NCBI GenBank assembly: GCA_963966105.1
Contig: OZ014530.1
Coordinates: 348,367,053 to 348,431,052 of the forward strand
DNA: 64,000 nucleotides
Direction: 5' to 3'
Source: Volucella zonaria
Lineage: Eukaryota; Arthropoda; Insecta; Diptera; Syrphidae
A model generated the notes under the pieces. The model had not been told where the DNA came from. It worked only from the letters and a program-made list of their open reading frames with translations, and ran no database searches. The position numbers and the translations under genes were made by a program. Positions 1 to 11,137 of this stretch are shown here, piece after piece (positions within the stretch are counted from its first letter, which is position 1; every line of letters begins with the position of its first letter).

Positions 1-1255
1 CACAAGGGTGCAAAACCTCTCCACCTTTCTCAAATCCAGAGAAATGCATCAGCACCTAGCCAACCCCACACTTATCGACGAACTTGTCAGCAAACTTTCA
101 ATGAGCAAAAGATTGGAATGGGCGCAGAGTAGCATCAACATAAAGCCGTATCCTACCGAATGGTTGAGTTTAATTGCCCGTCTGGTGTGTATGGTCATTA
201 CAACTTCGTTTCAGCCACTTGCCAAAACCGACTCCAAGGCTAAGTCAAGGAACATTCTTCCGGCATCTGAACAACATTCACCAGCCAATACAGATGTTAA
301 TGCCAAAAGGATCAGCCGATTTGAAAGGTTCTCCACGCTGCAGAAAAATCTTCGAAAAGCGGAAGTCGCATCCCGTAGTCAACTCTAAGAGTTTCGTCAA
401 CCTGGACATCGCAGCGAAATTGGAACTTTGTCAGGAAAAATCGGCTATGTTTCTCGTGCTTGAGATATGGGCACAACGTCGATTCTTGTAGACAGTGGAA
501 AGTCTGTGGAATCAGTGACTGTTCTAGAATTCATCACCCTTCACTTCAAGGGCTTTGTTGAGTTGCAACACAAACGTAAATCCATCAATTTTCTTTCGAG
601 TGCTACCAGTGAGGCTCTATAATAACGACATCTTGCTGAGGACATTTGCGCTCTTAGATGAAGGCTCGTCCGTGACAATTACGGACTCTGATCTCGAGGC
701 GCATCTTCGCTTAAGTGGTTATAAGAGGTCTTTAAATCTACAGTGGTTTCGCAAGGAGATATCAACTAAAGACTCAGTAGCTGTGAACCTTCAAATTAGT
801 GCAGACAGAGACAACGCCTAAAGGTTTTCGTTGAATGGAGTTCAAACACTCAGCGAGTTGAGCTTGCCAATTCAAACGTTGACTACCACTGACGTGCTGC
901 CACTCCTCCGCCATTCAATTTTTATGCCCCTCGCCGAATATGTCAACGAGCCCAGGTGTTAATTGGGCTCGATCATTGTCATTTAGGAGCCCCAATAAGT
1001 GTCATCGAGGCAGCAGGATTTCATACTATCGTCTGACCTGGCTGTCGACAATGTTACGAGAGTAAGACAGCACGTAATCGACTTAACTTAATCCAACGAG
1101 TATGCTAAGGATATTACTGGCTGGAAAGCACTATTGGAGATCTCCATGCCAGACCATAGATATATCGAATTTAGAATCGGATGCGAGGTCTCGACCTTGT
1201 TAAGGAGGAGGAGTTCGGCATAAAACCAACAAGAGCTAGACAAGTACAATAGTGC
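1..1255 (+). pseudogene. BEL/Pao LTR retrotransposon, gag-protease remnant
   Basis: Starts inside a gag reading frame (from 8) with the BEL-type stretch LANPTLIDELVSKLSMSKR, continues in another frame near 350-490, then a pol-proximal frame at 555-821 containing RLYNNDILLRTFALLDEGSS and LNLQWF, which match the retropepsin-like region typical of BEL/Pao polyproteins (Asp-Glu-Gly-Ser-Ser as active-site region). Further decayed pol sequence reaches about 1255 (EFGIKPTRA). At least three frame changes and several stops, so no product is expected. The 5' LTR lies outside the window and no 3' LTR was seen; the end abuts an LOA-like LINE. The family call is by motif; the exact clade is not determined. 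Confidence 0.7.
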
Positions 1256-2935
1256 TTCCCCTAAGCTCTGGACAAAACAGGAAGCTGTTCAGAACATGAA
1301 CGGCACCCTCACTAAGTGATTCGAAATGGCATGTCCAGCTAGTAAGCAATCCTGCAGATCCCCTGTCCTGCAGCGTCTTCGCAAAGAATCCAGAAAACTT
1401 CTAAACAGGTATCTTAAGACTAATTTGGAGGAAGATTGAAATCTTTACAGATCGAAGGAAAACGGTTTTAAGAGGCTTATTCGGACTTCGAAGAGCTGCC
1501 TCTTACAAAGTTTTTTTTTGCGAAAGATCGAAACTACCGATGAAACCCGAAGGCTGGCCAAAGTCCTCAAAAGGGGAAGCTCAACTAATCTGGAACCACT
1601 CAGAAAATCTGATGGTACCTACTCGTATACTGTGTCCATCGTATGATTAAGTCTCACTTCATCAAATCAGAACCAGCTCACAACTAACTCCTATCAACGA
1701 AGCTGCAAGTAAGCTGAACAGCACAAGACGCCGCGCCACAGCTGGTACATATCATCGGTTGTGGTGATGGATGAGGCCATTAAACATGCTGTTGCTTCCT
1801 TTTCTGGCTGCAAGTCACCTGGCACCAATGGCATTTACACAGTTATGTTACAAAAAGTTACAAACCAGCTACTGGCAACTCTGAAGATAATTTTCACTGC
1901 TAGCCTAGCCCCGGTGTACGAGTACATGCCGGAACCCTGGCGAACAACGAGAGTGGCCTTTATACCGAAAATCCGAAAGGAAGACTATTCGCTCCGCAAG
2001 AGTTTCAGACCTATAAATCTGACTTCCTTTATGGTAAAAAGCATCGAGAGAATGATCGAGACCTTGCGAATGCATGCGGTGCAACACGCCTACCAACGCG
2101 GAGATCCTGCCAGACTGCACTTTAGAATCTGATAGGCAGAATTGAAGGCGTACTCGACAAGAAGGAATGCGCTTTGAGCATTTTCATCGACGTTGAGGGT
2201 GCTTCCTCAGCGTAATTTTTGACGGCGTGTGTAATGCGGCTGGACAACACGGCGTAGACGAATCACTAGTTTTGCGCATAAAAGCAATGCTGGTGAATAG
2301 GACATTGGTTAGGGATGCTGGCTGCGGCCAATCGTGTCTAGTGACTGTATGCTCTAGAGCGCAGGCAACCCTATACGTGATAGATGACTGGTGCACTAGT
2401 AATGGGCTTTCAGTCAATCCTCTCAAAACTGAGCTTGTTCTGTTTATGAAAAGGACGAAGCTGCCTAGTCTAACTCATCTAGTGTTTAAAGGCATTACCA
2501 TCCAATTCTCCAGTGAAGCAAAGTATTTGCGTGTCATCCTTGATAACATAAACACGTTACGTCGAAAGCCTCTAAGGCGCTGTCGGCCTTCTGGCAGGGC
2601 AGAGGAGCGATCAGAAGGACATGGGGCCTGTCACCGAGAAGGGTCCTTCGGATCTACAAGGCAGAATGGTCGTATAACAGAAACCTCTAAGGGCTCATAA
2701 GGGCAAGTCTAGTAGCAGGGTGAATTGATCTTATGATACTCGTATGTTGCCGGTTAAGGATTTGAGAAGTACAACGTAAAGGACGATGTTATAAACCCAA
2801 CTACTCCGACACTCTTGCAAGGGGAGTATTATGGAAGCAGTGGCAAATAAGTGCAAACGCAGAAACCTACAAGCAGTGGAGGGCTCACTAAAGAGTTGAG
2901 GACTAATTCAGAAGATGGACTGATCGTTTCGCTCC
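1256..2935 (+). pseudogene. LOA-like LINE ORF2 fragment (linker, reverse transcriptase)
   Basis: Frames encode a linker (RLRKESRKLLNRYLKTNLEED, about 1375-1440) then reverse-transcriptase blocks: GCKSPGTNGIYTVMLQ (1810-1858), PEPWRTTRVAFIPKI (1930-1972), FRPINLTSFMVKSIERMIE (2003-2060), a decayed IFIDVEGAF-like palm block (2180-2205), then NGLSVNPLKTELVLFMKRTK (about 2402-2460), the region after the catalytic Y/FADD block. The FADD block itself and the RT turn before it are missing, so RT is internally deleted. RT normally primes on nicked target DNA. Several frameshifts. The RT blocks and the conserved text after them point to the LOA/I/R1 group; a second LOA-like element lies at 4204-9140. 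Confidence 0.65.
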
Positions 2936-2984
2936 ATTTTTTGATATTCGCTAATAATTTGCAACGAAATGAGAATGAGGTTTA

Positions 2985-3430
2985 CTTATTCACAACTCGG
3001 CTTAAAGACCAACAAATCAGTCGGATTTGATGGCATTTATTTCAAGGCAGCTTCTTCAGAGATCCTGCTCTCACTCCTAGAGAGAACTGAGTCTTTTCTC
3101 CAATAGTGGAATCGGAGTGTCAAGACTCAGAACCAATTTAAGTGTAGTCTGTAGCTGACAGAATAATAGTTAAAGTAATTCTCGAGTATCAAATGACATT
3201 TGACGCCGAGCAAGTTTTCAATCGGGATACTCCTGTGTCGACCACATCAACACATAATTCGCTAACCACCTTCGAATTTATGGTGCTCGAAGTTAGGCCT
3301 CTGATTATTGCTTGAGAGTTTATGTATGTTGCGATATCCAAGTTAGATATGAGGCTGACCTAAGCCGTGGCCTGAGTTAAGACATCGGTCTAAAGGCAGT
3401 ACAGCGTGTGGGTTGACTGAAGGACTGTCT
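2985..3430 (+). pseudogene. Heavily decayed LINE reverse-transcriptase fragment
   Basis: About 2995-3100 reads LKTNKSVGFDGIYFKAASSE, resembling the RT block around K-S-x-G-x-D-G-I, and about 3200-3330 reads AEQVFNRDTPVSTTSTHN followed by a region like the LYLLFIDFEKAFD palm block. Frames change and stops are frequent. It differs from the flanking LOA-like text and is probably from a CR1/RTE-like LINE. From 3430 to 3660 I recognise nothing; a T-run sits at 3593-3603. Confidence 0.4.
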
Positions 3431-3659
3431 TATACAGAGATCCTCTCAAAAGCCCCAATGCCAAAGCCGTCAACCATTCTAGAGGCGTCTGCGAAAATGG
3501 GAAACGTCTTCCAAGAATAACTTCGCGTTGGCTCTACTAGGATTTTTTGAACCAACTCATGCCAATTTTATGTAACTGAGGATCGGAAGATTGTTTTTTT
3601 TTTCAAATTCTTCTCTTAAAATCTACCCTAATTCAAAATACGTAAGCTGGCCGCGGCTT

Positions 3660-4036
3660 GGATATCAATCCAACCAACCTAGCCCTCAGAAGAAGGAAAC
3701 GAAGATGGAGTTTCCTCTCCTTCACTAAGCCACCAAAACTTGTTGGTGCTACCAAGCAACGTTCCGAATGTCTCGACTCCGTGCCGCTCATGTGAGACAT
3801 CTCTCTGGTATTTGAGTCGCCTGTCCATAGCTGTTCGAGCGACGACGTGGAAGATTAGCTGCACTGCTAATTTGTCCTGGATTAAAAACATCTAAATAGT
3901 GGCACGCCTCTGGGGGCACACAGCCGGTCTCGTGATATACATAATTTGGGTGATAAGCCCCGGAGATCAGATTGTTCGTCGACGTCATTGCTCTAGCAAT
4001 GTGCCTTTGGATCAACTTAATGGCGAAATTGACCAC
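3660..4036 (-). pseudogene. Jockey-like family J LINE, 3' end of ORF2 (copy A)
   Basis: The reverse strand encodes, across two frames, the C-terminal end of the same ORF2 seen at 58541-59131: IQRHIARAMTSTNNLISGAY, then PPEACHYLDV, then RRLKYQRDVSHE and NKFWWLSEGEE. The 5' break at 4036 is abrupt, the usual sign of a 5'-truncated LINE insertion. No recognisable poly(A) or target duplication was found. The copy is clearly diverged from copies 2 and 3. Confidence 0.75.
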
Positions 4037-4203
4037 TAATCACCTTACTGTACAAGGTGACCAGTTTAGAACTGAAGCCATTTTTTGACCGCAAGTTAGC
4101 ACTGTCTTTCCTCTACCGCGAGCATCGAACTTGTCGAGTTGAAGAGACTGAGTAGGGTCCACGAATCTCGAGAAATTCTCCAAACAAGTCCAGAAACCAA
4201 AGG

Positions 4204-5322
4204 ATGCATCGGCAAGCTCCATCTAAGGCGCTCTACCTAAGACGCCGAAATGCTTCACGCATCATCAAAACCTTCGGAACCATTCCGGTGGCTGAGAGAA
4301 ATGTGGACATAAAGAGCAAAATTGAGTGGGCTAACAACATCCTAAAAGACGGATTATCCACTGCTTCCACTGCTCCCAAAATACTAAAAGACTCTCCCCA
4401 GCGACAGAGATCGTTGCAGGAAACCGTGCCGGTGCCCAAGAGGCCCAAAACTTACCAGGCCATCCAACAGCACATCTCTGAGGTCTTTCAGCAAAGTCCT
4501 AAAGCGTGCAATAATGATCACGGTAATCAACTGGAATGACACTGAGGGATCAATAACACCTGAACGGTGGCAGTTGGTGGCAGCTTTCGAGCAACTGCTC
4601 CGCCATCATGCGGGAAAACCCCCGCCACAAGCAACGCTGGCTGGCACCAAAGTCACGTCAAGCTTATCGCATGTGCTAATCGAAGATCTCTTGATCTCTT
4701 CACTAAGGCCATAGGTGGTTTAGGAGAGATTTGGCCAGGTGCAAAACTCGAGGTCGTATCTAAGGAGGACATCCCTAGCAGACCTCGAACTCGTACCTGG
4801 ATCCCAGCCGAATCCTCTTCCCCAGAAAGCATTCTGGAAATCATCAGGCTCAGTAACCCGACCATTCCAACTCATGACTGGAAAGTCGCGAAACGGGAGG
4901 ATCTAAAGAGCTCTTATAGATGCGCGTTGGTCGTAATCAATAAGGAATCCCTTAACCCTCTAGCGCAGACAAAAGGCATGATTCGGTTCGGATTCGAGTC
5001 TATATATCTAATGGTCTACAAATAGGATAAGCTTGATGCTGATAAGCAACCTCCTTCTCCGTTAATGGAGACAACAAAAAACACAACCTCAGATCTTGGA
5101 GCACCGATATCCTTTCCCAAAATGGATAGTGACGACTTCAGTCTATCCGAGGTGACAATTAAGCCGTCGGCCCCCTCTTCTGACATCTCGTCGGAAATAG
5201 AAACCGATGAGGAAGCAAAACGAGGTCCTATACCATCAGAGGAAGAAGATGAGCTCTTGGGCACATCTTCAGAAACGGAGGGCTTGATCAGCACCGTGGT
5301 GGGGGCTACTCTAGTAAATTGA
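4204..5322 (+). pseudogene. LOA-type LINE ORF1 (gag-like, DUF4780-type domain)
   Basis: The first frame (4204-4539) carries a lysine/arginine-rich N-terminal part ending in a Gln-rich stretch. A shift near 4540 leads to 4567-5025 with the conserved core SHVKLIACANRRSLDLFTKA, PGAKLEVVSKEDIPSRPR, LRLSNPTIPTHDWKV-like text and VVINKESLNPLAQTKGMI, the pattern of the DUF4780 domain in insect LOA/R1-like ORF1 proteins, which bind element RNA. A second shift near 5025 leads to an acidic Ser-rich tail (5065-5322) ending in a stop five bases before the ORF2 ATG at 5327. Two frameshifts; not functional. The true ORF1 start is probably upstream of 4204, in 4037-4203. Confidence 0.7.
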
Positions 5323-5326
5323 AGCA

Positions 5327-5530
5327 ATGATAGGCTTTGTTCAGATTAATCTCCGTCCCTCAAAAAAGGCTTTGGCGGCACTCATTCTGCGTCCTTCAAA
5401 AATCGCAGAAGACATTGTCCTTATATAGGAACCATGGATTGTAGAAGGCGTGGTTCGTGGACTTAGGACAACCGTATACGCTCCGCTCTATACAAGAGAC
5501 AAAGGTAAGATCAGAACTTGTATATTCTTA
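5327..5530 (+). pseudogene. LOA-type LINE ORF2, N-terminal endonuclease start
   Basis: ATG at 5327 begins IGFVQINLRPSKKALAALIL and then EPWIVEGVVRGLRTTVYAPL in a shifted frame, matching the opening of the apurinic-like endonuclease of LOA/R1-group ORF2 proteins (the N in QINL and the E in EPWI are the usual first catalytic positions). The frame is lost after KIRTCILT at about 5528, where Pro/Gln-rich sequence begins. The rest of the endonuclease and all of the RT are missing; the element resumes near 7290 with RNase H/3' sequence. Confidence 0.65.
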
Positions 5531-7260
5531 CTTATACACTCTACACTGTCATGGTCCTTCAGAAGCGGGGGTACCATCGACTCAAAATAGCGCTCAATTG
5601 CCATACTCGAATGCCAATCAGCAACCCCCGACATCACATGCAAACATGCCGTAACCTAATTTGCAGCAATCTCAGTCACCGACTGGACAACCACACCAGC
5701 AGCAACAACAACAACAGCCACAAGGAGGAAGTGCTATACCAGCTCCAGCCGGAGCCCGGGAATGTTCCGTATCGTGGTGTCACAGGACCTGGTCAACAGC
5801 CACCTCCATCAAATCAGAACAGCCAACAACCATAACGAACTAGAGGACAACCACAACCACACCAAACACCGCCGCAGTCGCAGTACCGCGGAGGATATAA
5901 ACAGCATGGCCACTATCCTGGATATCCGCTCCAAACGCAACCTTATCAACCACAGACTGGTTATCCATGTGCTATGCTACCTTATAGGCATCTAACTCAA
6001 GATACCCGCACAGTAGCCAAGGCTACCATCTTGCTGGAATGCCGCCGACATCTTCGATCGGTGGGCCGCCTCCATCAAATCATCCATATCCGAATACTTC
6101 GCAGCACCAAGGTCCCGTACCGTTGATCCTCCTCCTGATCAACAATTAAACCGCCACCACAGATGTACGGACCTCTGGATGGAGCGCAGGCGCCATCAGG
6201 TCAATATCCTCCGCAGAATGCCGGCGGTCCACCGCCACCCATGGGCTATGGGCATGATGCCACAGATCCAGCAACCTGGGCAACCTGGTTACCAATAAGC
6301 AGGAGCCGAGACTCAACCACCATATCCGCCGCAGCCACAACAGTCGCCGTATCAACAAGGTCCTGGCAAATATCCTCCATCTGCCAGCAGCAACAACAGC
6401 AGTGAAAGGCAATGGGACATCCACCATCATCACAACCAAATCAAGTGGCACCACAGCCACCACCATCCACTGGTGTACCGCCCAGTGTAGCGGGCAGCAG
6501 TTCATATGGTTCCTCGCCCAGTCCGGGGAAGACACAACCACCCAATCGAGTTGTCAAATGCACCATCAAAGCCTCCAGTTTCGCAACCTCCCTCCTCCCA
6601 CGTATGCTCCTCCTCAATCGGCCACAAGTGTACCACCAACACAACAATAACCGGCGTACTCATCGCCACGTCCACCAGTCTGACAGGACCACCAACTCCT
6701 TATACTCAGCATCAACCGCCACCACAACAGCCTCCACTGCCAAATTCATCGGTCAATGCTCCGTCGAATGGAGTTGCAGTGCCAACTCAATATCAACCAC
6801 CACCTGGCGCGCAGACTTATGTTGCTCCTCCCGCAGGGCAACCGTATGCACCACCCGGTCCGGGTGGTTACCCCGTCCATGAATATCATCAGCAAGGATA
6901 TCCAACAATGCGTCAAAGACAGTATCCTCCTCGCAGAGATACTAAGGGCACAAATGCCAACACCAGGTCCGCAGGGTCCGCCTGCTGGAGCTTACTCCTA
7001 CGACTATCAGCCGCCGGAGTTAGCCAGTAGCTAATTCTGGTTATATACGAGAATTCTAGCACCCTAGAAGCGCATTTATTTTTTTTACATTGTCTTACTC
7101 AGTAACTTGAAGCATAACTTCCTACTCGCGTCATCAGCGACGTCTTGGTTTACTCTTAAGACCGTATGGTCCGTTTCGGTATTCTGGCATGGCGGCCATT
7201 CTCCTTTTCCTCGTCGTAACTCTTTCTCACTAGATTTCAAATAAAAAACAATTTAACGAA
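5530..7260 (+). pseudogene. Pro/Gln-rich sequence, possible processed copy of a host gene
   Basis: In several alternating frames this stretch encodes low-complexity Pro/Gln/Gly/Tyr-rich protein: QPHQQQQQQQPQGG (about 5690-5730), MYGPLDGAQAPSGQYPPQNA (6163-), MGHPPSSQPNQVAPQ (6412-), TPYTQHQPPPQQPPLPNSS (about 6695-6750), GAQTYVAPPAGQPYAPPGPG (6808-), ending PTPGPQGPPAGAYSYDYQPP and a stop at 7032-7034. No repeat of LINE or transposase motifs. An AATAAA at 7240 follows a 200-base 3' UTR-like tail. It interrupts an LOA LINE. The composition resembles disordered regions of host proteins such as chromatin or vesicle-coat factors, but I cannot name the parent. It has many frameshifts, so it is not translated now. 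A TE-derived or low-complexity origin is the alternative. Confidence 0.4.
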
Positions 7261-7261
7261 C

Positions 7262-7728
7262 TAACCTCGCATAACCCACTGGCTATAAATCTCGGTCATG
7301 AGACCGATGCTCATCTACGGGGTTGTTGTCTGGTGGACGGTCTTAGACAATGCAGTTAACTGCAGCAAACTAAGCTGAGTTCAAAGAACAGCATGTCTAT
7401 GCAGAAGCAGAGCCCAGGGAACTGTAGGGCCGATGAACTCGGCAAAATTGGAACCATTCTACCTATTCTACCGGGAAAGGGTAGCATAGGTATACCAATC
7501 ACTATGTGCAAACTAACATTTAAGCTGAATGCCAATAAAAGAACAGACCTTAGATGGACTGTTGGACCAACATGTCTGGCCAAACAGACTGGCCAAAACT
7601 GGATCTGAATCGCCCCAAGATAAGGAAGAGGAGGAAACAATCCTCCACCCACTCTGTACATGTCCAGCTCTCTCCCAGAGAAGAAAACTTCACTTAAGAG
7701 CTTTCTTCTACAACGACCTACAGGGTTA
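7262..7728 (+). pseudogene. LOA-type LINE, post-RT and RNase H-region fragment
   Basis: Around 7300-7410 the text reads RPMLIYGVVVWW followed by KLS-VQRTACLC, the conserved region after RT in LOA/I/R1 LINEs. From 7529, LDGLLDQHVWPNRLAKTGSE, then KEEEETILHPLCTCPALSQR (7624-7680), the Cys/His-containing C-terminal region. The frame is then cut at the TA next to the transposon at 7729-8982 and resumes at 8985. Between the two conserved blocks the sequence is deleted or shifted. Confidence 0.65.
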
Positions 7729-8982
7729 ATGACTCGAACTCCAACTTTTTAAAATGCTATAATTTTTTCATTTTTTGATAAATTTTATTGTGCTAAAGCC
7801 AAAAATGTTGGAAAATTTTCAAATTGTATCAGTAGTTTTCGATTTGTCCACCTTTGGCTCGAAAAATGGCCTTGAGACGGCCGAAGAAAACATCGCACGC
7901 TGCACGCAACTGCTTCTGCGGTATTTTGGCTCATTCCCGCTGTATTTTGGCTCATTCCCGCCGAGGTGCTTGTTTGAGGTAGTCCAAACTTTTTAGTGCC
8001 AACCTTCTGCTTCAAAATACCCCAGATAGAGAATTCCAACGGATTTGCATCCGGAGAATTTGCAATCCATTGTGTCGAAGAAATGAAGTGTGGAACATGT
8101 GCCGAGTCTTGTTGAAATGTCCACGGTCTCCGACCGAAATGATTGCTTGCCCAAGGCTTCAATACTGCCTCTAAGACAGTTTCACGGTATACGATCGCAT
8201 TCATTTTGACGCCACGGTCCAAAAATACGAACGGAGAGCGACCATCGGCGGTTATGGCGGCCCAAACCATCACCATCGGTGCTGCCTGCTTTCTGATGGC
8301 CGTCCGAAGGTGTAAATTTCCGAAGGACCTCTCTGGCAAGTAAACTCGGTCATTTTGTTTGTTGACATATTGCTCGATAACAAATGGCGACTTATCGGAA
8401 AAAACCAAATTCGGCAACTCACCACTTTCGTGCAAGCGTAGCAACTCCTTCGCTCTTTCGACTCTAACTTTTTTCTGTTGCGGTGTAAGATCGTGTGCCT
8501 TTTGGAACTTCAATGGCTTGAGCCCAAGCTCATTTTTCAGTATGTTGTGCATCCGTTCCAACGATATGTTGAGCTCACGAGCCATTTTTCTTCCACTTCG
8601 ACGCGGATTTCGCTCAATTCGAGCCTTCACTTCACTTCACCGAACCATTTCTGCCGATGGTGCGTTGCCTCCATGGCGTTTTGCAACGCTGCCAGTATCA
8701 CGGTAACGCGCTATGGTTCGAGACACAAATGATTTATTCACGTTGAGGTGCTGGAGGGCTCTAACCATAGCTACTTGTGGTTTTCCAGCCAAATATAAAG
8801 CCATCACACTATCACGTTTGAGTTCCATCGCGGATAAAAATTATTCAACACAACTGAGACGCAAATCGTTTAAAAGGCTTGTAAATAACAAAATTATCTG
8901 TCATGTGTCAAAATGTGAGATCACTGTCATGAACGGTTTGGAAAATATAGCAGTCTGAAGTTGGTTGCAGTTCGAGTCATTC
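7729..8982 (-). mobile_element. Tc1/mariner-superfamily transposon (maT-like)
   Basis: Left end 7729-7747 and right end 8959-8982 are imperfect inverted copies sharing AATGACTCGAACT. TA dinucleotides lie just outside (near 7725 and 8987). The flanking LOA LINE reads on from 7728 to 8985 onward, so this is an insertion into that LINE. About 1.25 kb, the normal size for the superfamily, with a single transposase on the reverse strand. The exact terminal bases are uncertain because the CAGGG next to each end is in the same orientation on both sides. Confidence 0.75.
7785..8828 (-). pseudogene. maT-like transposase, frameshifted
   Basis: Starts at 8828 (MELKRDSVMALYLAGKPQ) with an N-terminal helix-turn-helix, shifts near 8635, and runs on from 8630 (RIERNPRRSGRKMARELNIS) through the catalytic domain. 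The first Asp block reads NLVFSDKSPF (family usual: FSDE), the second WTFQQDSAHV, the third DANPLEFSIWGILKQK, where Glu replaces the Asp expected in the LDYSIW-type motif of maT elements. About a dozen residues between the second block and HFISS are missing. Near the C-terminus AGMSQNTAGMSQNTA reflects a short tandem duplication (about 7922-7964). It would cut and paste DNA at TA sites if intact; the changes make it inactive. Confidence 0.75.
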
Positions 8983-8984
8983 AG

Positions 8985-9140
8985 GGTACATACCATCTAA
9001 AAAATGTAGACGTATACAGTGTCCTACGCTTCAAATGCTCAAACAGGTTCCATTAGTAAGAGGATCAGAGATCCAAGTGGCATCACAACGGGCCAATAGG
9101 CCTAAGTTGGTTGGTCTTTCCAACAGCCTAACTACCTAAG
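8985..9140 (+). pseudogene. LOA-type LINE, 3' terminal coding end
   Basis: Reads HLKNVDVYSVLRFKCSNRF, then in another frame SKWHHNGPIGLSW, resembling the conserved final part of LOA-like ORF2 (WDPSGITTGQ-type ending) with a stop shortly before 9140. It continues the element interrupted at 7728 and dates the transposon insertion after the LINE. Confidence 0.6.
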
Positions 9141-11093
9141 TAATTCCCATTCCCACGGATAACGAGCCTAGAACTTATCGACACTTCCGTATGAGGGAAA
9201 AAGAAGAGAAATATGCCAGGTACTATAGTTGATCTGGCTCACCAAGGTAGAACTGCGGCATGCCCTAGACAAAAATGACACAAAACAATTGACGACAAAT
9301 CAGCAATTTTTGGGAACGAGTGGGAAACAGCATTCTGAACTAGACGGTGCGCTGGCGTTTTTGATCCCCTATCTCCCGCCGAAGGTAAACGAATTTAACC
9401 AACCAGTTACGTCCTTAATTGTAGACCGAGAATACATAATAATATCGCGTGGATGTTACCAACGAAGGTGATATCTAAAGCAATAGCTGGTAGACGCCAC
9501 CTAAGACTTGAAACTCTACAGGGAGACAAGTACATAAAAGATTCCGGCAAATCGATGTCCTTCGGATCTGCTTCCTAATAGTTGTGCTCAGTTTTCAAGA
9601 AACCCTTTATCAATGAGAGACGGTATTCGTGGATGTGACCTTCATTAAGTTCTTCAGCTACAATTCAAAGAGAAATAGTAGTTTTACCTTAATCACAGTC
9701 AATGACTAAACAGACAATGACACAAAATCAACACTACTATAATTCAAGTGCAATTTGCTATTCCAATTCATCCATCCCTACGTTAAGATTAATGATTTTA
9801 TGTATGTATGCACATTTCATTACCAGAAACAAGTTGCTACCCACACATCCGTAATCCTAGTTTCTAGTCAAAAGCAAAAGAACTGAATCAATTTGTAAGA
9901 TTAAATAGCTTACAATTGCACGAGTTCTCGTTGTGACTTAGCTTTCCGGGTCCTATCCGAACTCTTTATCCAGCATATAAATCTCCACAACCTGCCAGCT
10001 TGTGCATATTCTAAATAAATTTTCACAATCTCCATTTCCATTTGTAGCAAAAGATACTCAGAGACATGCGAGTATTCGAAATATCTGAATACCCAGGCAC
10101 ATACGAATGCTCGTAATCCATGGCATTCTAAATGCCACACAGCGACTCGAGTCGAATCAACTTGCATCGTACGGTATCGCTTCGTTTCGTATCGTATTTA
10201 TTTATTCAGTGAACATTTTTGCAGTTCTCGCATAAATTTTGTAATAACTTGGGAAATGTGCACGGGACAAGGCAACTGTCCTTGGGAGGGATTCCCATCC
10301 ATTCATTCTGGTGATTCCAAGAATCGTGGGCCGTTGTAACATACTCGTACATATGTACATACTCGTAGTTGACTAACCACAATTTTGAGACTCTGCCAAG
10401 AGATATTTGTTTCCATCGATATCAAATACACACGACAAATTTTGTGATTTTTCGTAACATTGTACGACGTGAATATGATTTACGAGCACGACAACGCAGA
10501 TTTGGGTTGCCGGCGGGGGCGATCTGTATACTACATCTAGGCAATAGGCAAATTTTGAACCATGCAGTTGCAACGACCCAACTTAACTGACAAACGAACA
10601 AATCGAAAAAACGACAAATAGAGATTAATTTCTTCGTTGGTGTGAACGGGGGTAAGATTACGGATACGGGCGCGACAACCGAGCACGGAGTACCGAGCAC
10701 CAAGAACCGTGTACGAGTATCTCGTATCTCGGGAATTATGGAACGTGATTAATTCTATTGACTTATTGCCAAAGTAAATACGTTTAAAGGGCATATAAAT
10801 GTCACTAAATTTATTCTGAATACTGAGCGTGCGAACTGATTGGGTGGGTGAAAAGATACTGATGCTTTATGCCACCGCGAATGAGTACGAGTGTATCTGT
10901 CATATGGCAAAATGCTCAAACTTCACGAGTTTTTGGAAAATAATTCGCGATTTATAGTGCCTGATTGATTGATGCATCCACGTGTTGGTCAAGGTTAATG
11001 GAAGAAAGATTGCAATATTCGGACCGGACAAGGGTTAAATAATTGCATACGTGCTACATCGAAACTATGAAGAGTGCAAGATAGTTTGAATGA
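9141..11093. other. No recognisable gene; A/T-rich spacer
   Basis: I see no coding motif on either strand. Open frames here (for example near 9229-9471 and overlapping reverse frames at 10373-10794) have no recognisable domain and overlap each other in different frames. Short motifs such as TACTCGTA and ACATATGTACAT recur around 10340-10370 and 10700-10730. Confidence 0.6.
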
Positions 11094-11113
11094 ACAAGAT
11101 ACATGGGCAAACA
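11094..11113 (-). repeat. 3' LTR stub of BEL/Pao element (20 nt)
   Basis: Reads TGTTTGCCCATGTATCTTGT on the reverse strand, identical to the start of the 5' LTR at 16173. Sequence below 11094 has no LTR match, so the remaining 190 or so bases of this LTR are lost. Confidence 0.75.
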
Positions 11114-11137
11114 TACTTCCACCGTTGAAAGTTCCTT

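Noticed and set aside
9229..9471. 80-codon forward open frame
   Set aside because: No recognisable motif, no homologous frame elsewhere in the window.
10373..10794. Several overlapping reverse-strand open frames
   Set aside because: Overlap one another in different frames, no domain, composition like surrounding spacer.
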